Below are positions 27,800-36,214 of a stretch of DNA of 64,000 nt, piece by piece (position 1 is the stretch's first letter; each line of letters starts with the position of its first letter). A program made the position numbers and the translations under genes. The notes under the pieces were generated by a model. It did no database searches. It saw nothing but the letters and a program-made list of their open reading frames with translations, and had not been told where the DNA came from. The stretch is from the NCBI GenBank assembly GCA_020846195.1, contig JADLEJ010000009.1:1-64000 (forward strand), read 5' to 3'. This stretch comes from Nitrospira sp. GTDB lineage: Bacteria; Nitrospirota; Nitrospiria; Nitrospirales; Nitrospiraceae.

Positions 27800-28400
27800 G
27801 GCTCTCACGAGCGCAGCATTGGTTCTTCTGCTCGGCGGTGCCGCCCTGGCCGGGGTCGATGCGCCTTCCGCGCCTTGGACGGTCGAGGCGCTGGTGGCGC
27901 TGCTCAAGGAACAGCGCGAGCCTTCCATGGCCTTTGAAGAAGCGACCTACTCCTCCCTCTTGACCGAACCATTAAAAGTGCGGGGCCAGTTGCGGTTCAC
28001 GCCGCCGACGACGATGGAGAAAGCCATCACCGATCCCTTCCGCGAACGCTATGTGATCGAAGGGGAACGGGTGCTGTTCGAAAGCGAGCGGAAGAAAATC
28101 AAACGGACGATCTCGCTCGAAGACTATCCCGCGCTCCGCAGTTTCGTCGCCGCGTTCCGCGCGAGCTTTACCGGCGATGCCGCGCAGCTTCAGCATGTGT
28201 ATGAGACGACGCTAGATGGCACCCGCCGCCAGTGGACGCTTCTGCTGCGCCCCCGCGAGAAGGCGGGCCAGTCGATGGTGGACTACATTCTGTTTACCGG
28301 CTCGGAAGGCCGCGTCGCCACGATTGCCATCCGCTCGCCGGACGGCGACCGGTCGGTGATGACGCTGCTGCCCGGCGCTTCGTCTGGAGCCGTTCGATGA
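27774..28400 (+). CDS. LolA-like outer-membrane lipid carrier
   Basis: ATG 27774 lies inside the acyltransferase gene and gives 208 residues. A signal peptide (about 1-24, ending ALAGVDA) precedes the LolA fold: MAFEEATYSSLLTEPLKVRGQLRFTPPTTMEK and YVIEGERVLFESERKKIKR. LolA-like proteins are regular members of APE clusters and are thought to carry the hydrophobic pigment across the periplasm. Its end overlaps the MMPL exporter start by 4 bp (ATGA), so the two are translationally coupled. Confidence 0.85.
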   Translation: MIFGRLLHKALTSAALVLLLGGAALAGVDAPSAPWTVEALVALLKEQREPSMAFEEATYSSLLTEPLKVRGQLRFTPPTTMEKAITDPFRERYVIEGERVLFESERKKIKRTISLEDYPALRSFVAAFRASFTGDAAQLQHVYETTLDGTRRQWTLLLRPREKAGQSMVDYILFTGSEGRVATIAIRSPDGDRSVMTLLPGASSGAVR

Positions 28401-30727
28401 TTCGGCGGTTCGGCGCGATTGCCCCGATTGTCCTCTGGGTTGCCGCGATGGCCTGCGGTCTGTGGCTGGTGACGGCCAGAGTATCCGTGCATAGCGAGCT
28501 GGCCGATCTCTTGCCGGAAGGCACGACGGCGACTCAGCGGTTGCTGCTCACGCAGGTGCGCACCGGCATCGCCGGCCGGATTCTCTTGCTGGCCATCGAG
28601 GGCGGAGAGCCGGACGCGCTGGCTCAGGCCAGCCGGGAATTCGTCCAGCGGCTGCGCGCGACCGGACAGTTCGATGTGGTTGGGAACGGCGAACAGGCCT
28701 TGGCGAAACCGGACAAAGAGCTGCTATTCCGGTCCCGCTATCTCCTGAGCCGGCGCGTCGGTCTGGATGCGTTCTCGGTCGATGCGCTTCGCCACGGTCT
28801 GGAGCAGCGGCTGGACGATCTCCGTTCTCCCTTGGCATCGCTCATCAAAGAGACGATTCCTGGCGATCCGACTGGGGAATTTCTTGGCATCCTTACAGGC
28901 TGGTCTGGGCAGGAGGGGCCTGAAAAATATCGCGGTGTTTGGATGTCGGGAGACCATGCGCGGGCGCTCCTCGTGGTCGAAACGCGCGCAGCGGGGTTCG
29001 ATGCCGACGCGCAGGCGGCGATTCAGCAGGAGATCCGCACGACGTTCGAGACGGTGCCCGGCCGTCCGGCCTCCCTTCGGTTGCTCATGAGCGGACCCGG
29101 CGTGTTTGCCGTGGAGACCAAGCGCCGGATTGAAGCCGAGGTCTGGTGGCTCTCGACCGCTGCCTCGACGCTGGTGCTGTTGTTCCTGTTTGCGAGTTAC
29201 CGGTCGGTCACGCTGGTCCTGCTGAGTCTCATTCCCCTCTCGACCGGCATCGTGGCCGGCATTGTGGCGGTCGATGGCTGGTTCGGATTTATTCACGGCA
29301 TCACGCTTGGTTTCGGCATTACCCTGCTCGGCATTGTGGACGATTACCCGATTCATCTGTTCAGCCATCTCCATGCGCGCGGCTCGGCGCCGGCCGTGAT
29401 GCGGGCCATTTGGCCAACCATGCGGCTTGGTGTGCTCACGACCGTGATCGGATTTTCTTCCCTGTTGCTGGCCGGATTTCCGGCGCTGGCGCAACTGGGC
29501 CTCTTTGCGGTCACCGGGCTGATCGCGGCGGCACTGACGACGCACTGGGTGCTTCCCCTGTGTGTCCCGGCGGCGTTCACGCCGCAGGCGGTGCCGCGCG
29601 GGATCGTTCCGGCGCTGGCGCAATTGGCCAAGGCCAGGTGGCTGGTCCCAGCGGCGGCTATTCTTGCGACATTCGCGCTCTTGTGGTCTGATACGCCTCT
29701 GTGGCAAACGGATCTCGCGAGCCTGAGTCCGGTGCCGGAGGACGGGAAGCGGCTGGATCAGCAACTCCGCCAGGAATTAGGCGCGCCGGATGTCCGCGAT
29801 CTGCTTGTCATCGAAGGGCCGACGGCCGAGGATGTGCTGCAACGTGGTGAAGCCGTGATGGCGCAATTGGAACAGCTGCGAGCGGATGGGATGGTGGCCG
29901 GCTACGATCTGGTGTCCACCTATCTTCCAAGCCGCCGCAGTCAACAAGCGCGGCAGCAGGCGCTTCCCGAGCGGAGCGTTGTAGCGGCCAATCTGCAGGC
30001 CGCGCTAGTTGGATTGCCATTCGCGCCCGGCCTCTTTGCGCCGTTTCTGGATGCCGTCGAAGCAGCGCGGACACAACCGGTTCTCGAACGCGACGCTTTT
30101 CAGGGCACTGCGCTGGGCATGAAGCTGGCGGCGTTGCTGGTGGAACAACCGGGGCGCTGGACCGCCGTGGTGCCGCTCAGAGGTGTGGCGGACCGCTCGC
30201 GTCTCGGCGAAGCCGTGGCCGGGTGGCAGGCTCCAGGTGCGGCCTATGTGGATCTCAAAGAAGAATCCAATCGACTGATGACGGCCTATCGTGATCGAAC
30301 GGTGGCGGTTGCCGCCTGGGGACTTCTGGCGATTGCGGTCGTGCTGGTTGTTGGATTGCGGTCGATCGCTGTCTTATGGCCGGTCCTGATGCCGATGATG
30401 AGCGCGTTGATCGTGGTCGCGGCGCTTCTCAATGTGGCGGGTGAATCGCTCTCGCTCTTTCATATCGCCACGTTTCTATTGGTGGTCGGGCTTGGACTCG
30501 ACTACGCATTGTTTTTCAACCGGCCGGAAGGGGCGGGCGACGAACGCGCGCGGACGCTGTATGGCCTGCTCGTGTGCAGCATGACGACGATTCTCGTCTT
30601 CGGAGTGCTGGCCTGCTCGACGATTCCCGTGCTGCACGCTATCGGGATGACCGCCGCCGCCGGTTCATTTTGCTGCCTGTTGTTTGGCGGTATGATGGCG
30701 GAGAAGGAGACGTCCCCGGATGTCTAA
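28397..30727 (+). CDS. MMPL/RND family exporter of the aryl-polyene cluster
   Basis: ATG 28397 gives 776 residues with two RND-like halves. Each half has one N-terminal transmembrane helix (about 7-27 and about 420-440), a periplasmic domain, and a bundle of five helices (about 250-415 and about 630-770). The helix motif LLGIVDDYPIHLF (first half) and VVGLGLDYALFF (second half) are the characteristic MMPL D-Y proton-relay positions. It should move the lipid-linked polyene out of the inner membrane for hand-over to the LolA-like carrier. It overlaps the ketosynthase gene by 8 bp. Confidence 0.9.
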   Translation: MIRRFGAIAPIVLWVAAMACGLWLVTARVSVHSELADLLPEGTTATQRLLLTQVRTGIAGRILLLAIEGGEPDALAQASREFVQRLRATGQFDVVGNGEQALAKPDKELLFRSRYLLSRRVGLDAFSVDALRHGLEQRLDDLRSPLASLIKETIPGDPTGEFLGILTGWSGQEGPEKYRGVWMSGDHARALLVVETRAAGFDADAQAAIQQEIRTTFETVPGRPASLRLLMSGPGVFAVETKRRIEAEVWWLSTAASTLVLLFLFASYRSVTLVLLSLIPLSTGIVAGIVAVDGWFGFIHGITLGFGITLLGIVDDYPIHLFSHLHARGSAPAVMRAIWPTMRLGVLTTVIGFSSLLLAGFPALAQLGLFAVTGLIAAALTTHWVLPLCVPAAFTPQAVPRGIVPALAQLAKARWLVPAAAILATFALLWSDTPLWQTDLASLSPVPEDGKRLDQQLRQELGAPDVRDLLVIEGPTAEDVLQRGEAVMAQLEQLRADGMVAGYDLVSTYLPSRRSQQARQQALPERSVVAANLQAALVGLPFAPGLFAPFLDAVEAARTQPVLERDAFQGTALGMKLAALLVEQPGRWTAVVPLRGVADRSRLGEAVAGWQAPGAAYVDLKEESNRLMTAYRDRTVAVAAWGLLAIAVVLVVGLRSIAVLWPVLMPMMSALIVVAALLNVAGESLSLFHIATFLLVVGLGLDYALFFNRPEGAGDERARTLYGLLVCSMTTILVFGVLACSTIPVLHAIGMTAAAGSFCCLLFGGMMAEKETSPDV

Positions 30728-31931
30728 CCGGCCGATGACCCCATTGACGCTCTCGGCTTATACCATGGTCACGGCGAATGGCCGTGGCATCGGCGCTGTG
30801 TCTCAGGCCTTGCGCGAGCGGCGCTCCGGCCTGACCCTGTGCGATTTCGAAGACGTGCTGCTGAAAACCTATATTGGACGGGTCGCGGGGCTGGAAGATT
30901 TTTCGCTCGGCGAGAATGTCGCGCCATTCGACTGCCGGAACAATCGACTGGCCTGGCTAGGGTTGCAACAGGACGGTTTCATGGTGGCGGTGGCGGAAGC
31001 CATTCAGCGCTACGGCGCCGGCCGGATCGCGGTCGTCATGGGGACGAGCACGTCGGGCATTCTAGAGACCGAACAGGCCTACCGGAACCGCGATCCCCTG
31101 ACCGGCGCGTTGCCGCCTGGGTATACCTCGCACTACCGCTATACGCACAACATGTATTCGCTGGGCCATTTTGTGCGGGCCTATTTGGGGTTGAAGGGAC
31201 CGGCCGTGGTGATTTCGACGGCCTGTTCGTCGAGCGCCAAAGTCTTTGCGACCGCCGCGCGCTTTCTGCAAGCGGGCCTCTGCGATGCGGCCATCGTCGG
31301 GGGAGTCGATAGTCTGTGCCATACCACCTTGCATGGATTTTCCGCGCTGCAATTGTTGTCGGCCAGCCCCTGCCGGCCTTGCGATGAAGATCGCGACGGG
31401 CTGTCGCTGGGCGAAGCGGCCGGCTATGCGCTGCTGGAATCCAGCGAGCGGGTGGGCCGGAAGGGAGCTGTCGCGCTGCTGGGCTACGGCGAGAGCACCG
31501 ATGGATATCACATGTCGCATCCTCACCCGGAAGGCGCTGGCGCGATTCGCGCGATTCGCCAGTCGCTGGACCGCGCCGGGTTGCAGCCGCCGGATATCGA
31601 CTACATCAATCTGCATGGCACCGCGACCAGGGCGAACGATGCTGTCGAGGACAAGGCGGTCTATTCGATTTTCGGAGAGGGCCCGGCTTGCAGCTCGACG
31701 AAGGGCTGGACCGGGCATGCCTTGGGGGCGGCGGGGATTACGGAAGCCCTGATTGCGGCGCTCTGTTTGAAGCAGGGATTCATTCCCGGCACCATCAACT
31801 GCGAGCGGGTCGATCCGGCGTTGCGCAGCCGCATCCTTCGCGAGAATGAGGAGCGGCCGATCCGGCGCGTGGTGAGCAATATTTTTGGGTTCGGCGGCAA
31901 TAACTGTAGTCTCGTATTGGGAGTGTTGTGA
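30720..31931 (+). CDS. Beta-ketoacyl-ACP synthase
   Basis: This 403-residue FabF-like condensing enzyme has an intact Cys-His-His triad: cysteine 169 in STACSSSAKV, histidine 299 in LHGTATRAND and histidine 333 in GWTGHALGAAG. The C-terminus ends in NIFGFGGNNCSLVL. It is the only complete ketosynthase visible in the cluster and should perform each malonyl extension of the polyene, presumably as a heterodimer with the next gene product, like ApeO with ApeC. Characterised APE clusters carry a second ketosynthase (ApeR) that is not found here. Confidence 0.9.
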   Translation: MSNRPMTPLTLSAYTMVTANGRGIGAVSQALRERRSGLTLCDFEDVLLKTYIGRVAGLEDFSLGENVAPFDCRNNRLAWLGLQQDGFMVAVAEAIQRYGAGRIAVVMGTSTSGILETEQAYRNRDPLTGALPPGYTSHYRYTHNMYSLGHFVRAYLGLKGPAVVISTACSSSAKVFATAARFLQAGLCDAAIVGGVDSLCHTTLHGFSALQLLSASPCRPCDEDRDGLSLGEAAGYALLESSERVGRKGAVALLGYGESTDGYHMSHPHPEGAGAIRAIRQSLDRAGLQPPDIDYINLHGTATRANDAVEDKAVYSIFGEGPACSSTKGWTGHALGAAGITEALIAALCLKQGFIPGTINCERVDPALRSRILRENEERPIRRVVSNIFGFGGNNCSLVLGVL

Positions 31932-32731
31932 TGCGCGTGGGGATTCTCGGCGTGGGCCTGCTCGCGGCCGGTCTTGAAGGCTGGCCGGCCGGGCGCGACG
32001 TGCTGGCCGGCATCAGGCCGTTCGATCCTTCGACGGTGCCGGACCCGGCGGCGTCGCTGCTGCCGGCAAACGAGCGGCGGCGGAGTAGCGATTGTGTCCG
32101 CTGGGCCGTGCAGGTGGCGCAGGAAGCAATTGCGCAATCCGGCCTCGATCCGCATGAGGTGGCGACGGTGTTTGCCTCCTCCGGCGGCGAAATGGACGTG
32201 CTGGACAAGCTATGCCGCGCGCTGGCAGCCGCCGAGCAAGTGGTTTCGCCGACGCTGTTCCATCAGTCGGTGCATAATACCGCGGCGGGCTATTGGGGGA
32301 TTGCAACGAAGTGTCAGCAGTCCTCGACGGCGCTGTCCTGTTATGACGATTCCTGCGCGGCAGGACTGTTGGAAGCGGTCACGTATGCCTCTGTCGAAGA
32401 GCGTCCGGTTCTTTTTGTCGCGTACGACCTGCCGGCTCCGGCACCGCTTCATGGCGCCCGGCCTATCGCCTCGGCGTTTGCGGCGGCGGTGGTGTTGGCG
32501 CCTTCAGTAGAACAGGCGCTTGCCATTGCGGATGTGACCCTAACGCCGGCCGCTGGCCGCGAGGTGAGTCCCGCGCTCGGCCAGGAATTCGAACGGCTTC
32601 GGCTCGATAATCCGGCTGCCCGCGTGCTGCCGGTCTTGCAGGCGCTGGCTCTAGGGCGCCGCGCCACCATCGATCTGAATCTGTTGGACGATCAACGGCT
32701 GACCATCGAGGTGGAGCCTTGTCGGCGCTGA
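31931..32731 (+). CDS. Chain-length-factor-like ketosynthase homologue (no active-site Cys)
   Basis: ATG 31931 overlaps the ketosynthase stop by one base; GTG 31928 is possible. The 266-residue protein resembles the N-terminal ketosynthase_2 type. It has VATVFASSGGEMDVLDKLC and SPTLFHQSVHNTAAGYWGIAT, where a ketosynthase would have its catalytic cysteine region. The triad is absent and the C-terminal half is lost. This matches the short CLF-type partner (ApeC) of aryl-polyene synthases, which sets chain length without catalysis. Confidence 0.8.
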   Translation: MRVGILGVGLLAAGLEGWPAGRDVLAGIRPFDPSTVPDPAASLLPANERRRSSDCVRWAVQVAQEAIAQSGLDPHEVATVFASSGGEMDVLDKLCRALAAAEQVVSPTLFHQSVHNTAAGYWGIATKCQQSSTALSCYDDSCAAGLLEAVTYASVEERPVLFVAYDLPAPAPLHGARPIASAFAAAVVLAPSVEQALAIADVTLTPAAGREVSPALGQEFERLRLDNPAARVLPVLQALALGRRATIDLNLLDDQRLTIEVEPCRR

Positions 32732-33159
32732 CAAAAGACGAGATCGACCGGCTGCTCCCGCATGGCGGATCTATGCGTCTGCTCGATGCGGTGGAAGCCT
32801 GGGACGAGGCGTCGATTCGTTGCCGGACGGCGACGCACCGGGACCCAGCCCATCCGCTCCGCTATCGAGGGCAGCTCTCTGTGTCGGTTGGGCTGGAGTA
32901 TGCCGCCCAAGCGATGGGTGTGCATGTGGGATTGCTGGCTCGCGATCGCGAAACAGTAGGACAAATCGGCTACGTCGGCAGTGTGCGGGACGTCACGTTC
33001 GAGATCGAACGGCTCGATGACACCGCCGCCGATCTCATCGTAGAAGCGGCGCGCTTGGTGGAGGGGGATCAGAGCTACATGTATCGATTTACGGTCAGAC
33101 TCGATCATCGAACCGTGATTGAGGGGCGCGCGTCGATCTTTATCAAGGCGGCGTCGTGA
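32719..33159 (+). CDS. ApeP-like hotdog dehydratase
   Basis: The 146-residue frame begins at TTG 32719, overlapping the CLF gene by 13 bp, with GAGGTGGAG just upstream. The signature DRLLPHGGSMRLLDAVEAW near residue 10 is that of the ApeP/3-hydroxyacyl-ACP dehydratase-like family, distinct from FabZ. A hotdog helix follows (VGLEYAAQAMGVHVGLL). It is the second dehydratase of the cluster, as in APE systems that carry both ApeI and ApeP. It touches the ketoreductase start. Confidence 0.85.
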   Translation: MSALTKDEIDRLLPHGGSMRLLDAVEAWDEASIRCRTATHRDPAHPLRYRGQLSVSVGLEYAAQAMGVHVGLLARDRETVGQIGYVGSVRDVTFEIERLDDTAADLIVEAARLVEGDQSYMYRFTVRLDHRTVIEGRASIFIKAAS

Positions 33160-33884
33160 TGCCGAAGAAGCGCGCATTGGTGACGGGCGGCAGCGGCGAC
33201 ATCGGCGCCGCGATCTGCGAGCGGCTGGCGGCGGACGGCTATGCGGTCATCGTGCACGCCCACCGGCATGCTGAATCGGCCAGACGGATTGCGGACAAGA
33301 TCGCGGCCGACGGGAGAACGGCCTCGGTCGCCATCTTCGACATTGCCGATGGCGCCGCCACGGGAGAGGCGTTGCAACGATTGCTCGCCGACGGGCCGAT
33401 TCAGGCGATCGTCAACAACGCCGGCATTCATGACGATGCGCCGATGGCCGGGATGACCGCCGCGCAGTGGACGACGGTCGTCGATCTGTCGCTGAACGGA
33501 TTTTTCCACGTCACCCAGCCGCTGTTGCTGCCGATGATCGGCACGCGCTGGGGGAGAATCGTGTCGATTTCCTCGCTGGCCGGCGTGACCGGGAATCGCG
33601 GGCAGACGAACTATGCGGCGGCGAAAGCTGGGCTGCATGGAGCCAGCAAGTCGCTGGCGATGGAGCTGGCGTCTCGAGGCATCACCGTCAATGTGGTCGC
33701 GCCCGGCTTGATCGAGTCGGCGGCGACAAGGCAGTCATTCAAGCCGGAGCAGGTCGATGCGATAGTGCCGATGAAGCGAGTGGGCAGGCCGGAAGAAGTG
33801 GCGGCGCTGGTCTCGTTCCTGATGTCCGAACAGGCAGGGTATATCACGGGACAAGTCGTCGGCATCAACGGGGGCATGGCGTGA
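33159..33884 (+). CDS. 3-ketoacyl-ACP reductase (FabG-like, polyene ketoreductase)
   Basis: ATG 33159 gives 241 residues. This is a classical short-chain dehydrogenase: TGGSGDIGAAI (NADPH-binding, residues 9-19), NNAGIHDDAP near residue 87, catalytic Ser in ISSLAGVTGNRG and the Y-x3-K pair in NYAAAKAG near residue 150. The C-terminus has YITGQVVGINGGMA as in FabG. It should reduce the 3-keto intermediate in each polyene cycle, like ApeQ. Single-base overlaps link it to both neighbours. Confidence 0.9.
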   Translation: MPKKRALVTGGSGDIGAAICERLAADGYAVIVHAHRHAESARRIADKIAADGRTASVAIFDIADGAATGEALQRLLADGPIQAIVNNAGIHDDAPMAGMTAAQWTTVVDLSLNGFFHVTQPLLLPMIGTRWGRIVSISSLAGVTGNRGQTNYAAAKAGLHGASKSLAMELASRGITVNVVAPGLIESAATRQSFKPEQVDAIVPMKRVGRPEEVAALVSFLMSEQAGYITGQVVGINGGMA

Positions 33885-34636
33885 TGGATATGTCTGGGTT
33901 CGCCCAATCCTATTGGGTTGTCATCCCTGCGTACAACGAAGCCGCGACGGTGCGCGATGTGGCCCTGCGCGCTAGGCGGCAGTGCCTCCATGTCCTGGTG
34001 GTGGATGACGGATCGACGGATGGGACGGTTGAGGCATTGGCGGATCTTGACGTGACGTTGCTCAGAAACGAGAGGAATCTCGGGAAAGCGGGCAGTCTGT
34101 GCCGTGGATTTGAAGCGGCGTTAGCGGCGGGTGCAGCCGGCGTCATTACGCTGGATGCCGATGGGCAGCATGCGCCCGAGGAGATTCCGTTGTTCATTGA
34201 GCAAGCGCGTGGCGAGCCGAAGGCATTCCTGATCGGCGCGCGCCGCCGCGATCAGCGGAAGCTGTCGGTGTGGCGCTATGCCGCCAACCGCATCGCGGAT
34301 TTCTGGATTGGGTGGGCGGCGGGCGCGCCGATTGAAGACAGCCAGTCGGGATTTCGCCTGTATCCGGCCGCGTTGCTTCGGGCGCTCGATGTTCCCCATG
34401 AGCGGGCGCGAAGTTTTGTGTTTGAAAGCGAGGTCGTGATCGAGGCGGCCAGGCGGGCGATGGTTATCCGGAACGTCTCCATTACGGTCGTGCCGCGGTC
34501 AGGCCCCCGCCCCAGCCATTTTCGTCCTGTGCTGGATATCGTCAGAATCACCAAGATGGTGGCCTGGAAGATTCTTTCAAGAGGATTGTCTCTGAGCGGG
34601 TTGTGGTGTGTGCTTCGCGGCGCGGTTTCGGCCTGA
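33884..34636 (+). CDS. Family 2 glycosyltransferase of the aryl-polyene operon
   Basis: ATG 33884 gives 250 residues. The GT-A fold is shown by VVIPAYNEAATVRDV, VLVVDDGSTDGTVEAL, NLGKAGSLCRGFEAAL and the metal-binding TLDADGQHAPEEIP near residue 90. DSQSGFRLYP near residue 148 is typical of dolichol-phosphate mannosyltransferase-like enzymes. In APE clusters a GT2 is common and may glycosylate the lipid or pigment head group. It is the last gene of the plus-strand operon and converges on the minus-strand lipoprotein gene. Confidence 0.85.
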   Translation: MDMSGFAQSYWVVIPAYNEAATVRDVALRARRQCLHVLVVDDGSTDGTVEALADLDVTLLRNERNLGKAGSLCRGFEAALAAGAAGVITLDADGQHAPEEIPLFIEQARGEPKAFLIGARRRDQRKLSVWRYAANRIADFWIGWAAGAPIEDSQSGFRLYPAALLRALDVPHERARSFVFESEVVIEAARRAMVIRNVSITVVPRSGPRPSHFRPVLDIVRITKMVAWKILSRGLSLSGLWCVLRGAVSA

Positions 34637-34716
34637 ACACACAACAAAAAGAGATCGTGGATTGAGTTGTACGCAACAGAGGCAGCGGGGGAAAGAAGCG
34701 TCGGGAGGGAACAGCG

Positions 34717-34739
34717 AGGCCCGGGGTGAGCCCGGACCT
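34717..34739. terminator. Weak hairpin between the convergent pigment operons
   Basis: An imperfect 9-bp stem (AGGCCCGGG against CCCGGACCT, one mismatch) with a short loop lies between the glycosyltransferase stop and the lipoprotein stop. No T-tract is seen on either strand, so its role as a bidirectional terminator is uncertain. Confidence 0.3.
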
Positions 34740-34762
34740 CATCGGGTTCACAAGCAGAGCTA

Positions 34763-35173
34763 TTACGATCCGGCTGCCATCAATCGCCCCTTGATGGCAT
34801 TATCCAGATTCCTGATCCAGCCTTGGTAGGCCTGGTGGATGGTCTGCTTATCAGCATTGTAGTTGAGGTTGACGCTGTCCTTGTAGGTAATGCTGTAGGA
34901 TTTCGTCGTGTAGACGATATCGACGACAGCCGTATGGCTGCGGGCGTTCTGCGTGCCGAGGATATGCCCTGGCTTGTCGGGAGCCATGATCCACTTAAGC
35001 CCTAATCCAGCTTCCACGATGGCTTTTTGGATCTGCTCCATCGTGAGTTCTTTCCCTGTTGCGGTGGAGACCGGCGAGTCGGCGATATTGTAGACCTGTC
35101 CGGCACCTCTGCAGCCGGTTGCCACAACGATCATCAAGCAGGCCATTGCGAACGCGGATACGAGTCGTTTCAT
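34763..35173 (-). CDS. Small lipoprotein in the chorismatase/halogenase operon
   Basis: This 136-residue protein has a lipoprotein signal (IVVATGC, cysteine at residue 21). The mature region has QIQKAIVEAGLGLKWIM, then a beta-rich part with VDIVYTTKSYSITYKDSVNLNYN, ending in YQGWIRNLDNAIKGRL. I recognise no named family. Its ATG overlaps the deacetylase stop (ATGA), so it is translated with the pigment genes. It may help place or shield the pigment at the outer membrane, but that is inference from location. Confidence 0.7.
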   Translation of the reverse strand: MKRLVSAFAMACLMIVVATGCRGAGQVYNIADSPVSTATGKELTMEQIQKAIVEAGLGLKWIMAPDKPGHILGTQNARSHTAVVDIVYTTKSYSITYKDSVNLNYNADKQTIHQAYQGWIRNLDNAIKGRLMAAGS

Positions 35174-36141
35174 CGTTGCCTCTCCTCTCGATAGATAGGT
35201 TCTGATTGAAGCCCTCTTGCTCTTAGTACGACCGGCTGCGTCAAGTCAAGCTGCCGCGTCGCGGTATCGGTCATTCTGGTCGCGACGTAGCCCGCCGCGT
35301 GAATATGCGCGAGCAAGTTTTCCACAAGGAGCAGGTTGTTCGGACCCATGCCCCGCCGATTCCATTTCGACATGGAGGGGGGGAACGTTTGCTTGGCGGC
35401 CGGCACGAATTCGCCCGGGTGGCAGTAGAAGACGAGGTGGCGCGAGCGCTGGCCGATCCACCGGATCATGCGCTGAAACGTGGGGAGGCCGAGGGTGCGC
35501 AGGGTGGCCAGATTGATCGGAAAAAGACAGGAGGAGGGCGGCACCTCCACGATGCTGCTGTCGCCGGGGCGATTCAGATTGTTCCGCGAGGGACGGTATG
35601 GATCCCGGGGGGCCCCGAAATACGTGAGGTAGTGAACGCGGCCGAATCCCATGTCGAACCGCCTGGCCGGAACCGATGAGTCGCAGCGGTAACCTTCTTC
35701 TTCGAGGACCCGCAGCGTCGTTTCGCCGATCCAGAGATTCGGCGACCGAAACACGACCGGCCGGATGCCGGCGGCTTTCTCCACGGCGTCCGTTGCCCGC
35801 CGGATCCATTGCCGCTGCTGCTCATAAGACGCGTTGCGGAAGTCCTCGTCTTCTTCCAGCGCACCGTGCGCCCAGCCGTGCGTGCCGAGCTGGTGCCCGC
35901 GGTGGAGGCACTCGCGGACGAGGTCTGGATAGGTTTCGGCAAATCTGCCGGCAAAGAAGATGGTCGCTTTGATGCGGAAACGGTCGCATCGTTCCAGCAG
36001 CGATTCCAGCCCGACGTGCGAGCCCGGCACCCAGTCGCAATCGATGGTGAAGTAAAACTGCTTCCCCGGCTTGGGCGCTCGTCCGGACTCCTGTTCGGCG
36101 ATCGGCAGCACCGCTTGCCGGGATCGGTCAGTCGAGCCCAT
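35170..36141 (-). CDS. Polysaccharide deacetylase family protein
   Basis: ATG 36141 gives 323 residues, starting after the chorismatase stop. The NodB-homology motifs are intact: FTIDCDWVPG with the catalytic/metal Asp near residue 34, LGTHGWAH with the H-x3-H pair near residue 88, FRSPNLWIG near residue 135 and a C-terminal YCHPGEF histidine near residue 250. There is no signal peptide, so it may act on a cytoplasmic or inner-membrane glycolipid precursor. It could deacetylate a sugar on the pigment or a lipid intermediate made with the GT2. Confidence 0.85.
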   Translation of the reverse strand: MGSTDRSRQAVLPIAEQESGRAPKPGKQFYFTIDCDWVPGSHVGLESLLERCDRFRIKATIFFAGRFAETYPDLVRECLHRGHQLGTHGWAHGALEEDEDFRNASYEQQRQWIRRATDAVEKAAGIRPVVFRSPNLWIGETTLRVLEEEGYRCDSSVPARRFDMGFGRVHYLTYFGAPRDPYRPSRNNLNRPGDSSIVEVPPSSCLFPINLATLRTLGLPTFQRMIRWIGQRSRHLVFYCHPGEFVPAAKQTFPPSMSKWNRRGMGPNNLLLVENLLAHIHAAGYVATRMTDTATRQLDLTQPVVLRARGLQSEPIYREERQR

Positions 36142-36214
36142 GACAGGCCTTTCCGGGATGTGGCCAGTGCTCGGGAGTACGTTGTGACGCGCGGTATGGA
36201 CGCATGGGTGCCGG

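Noticed and set aside
28724..29764. 346-codon minus-strand frame inside the MMPL gene
   Set aside because: Arginine/glutamine-rich antisense composition typical of shadows; the plus strand encodes clear MMPL helices.
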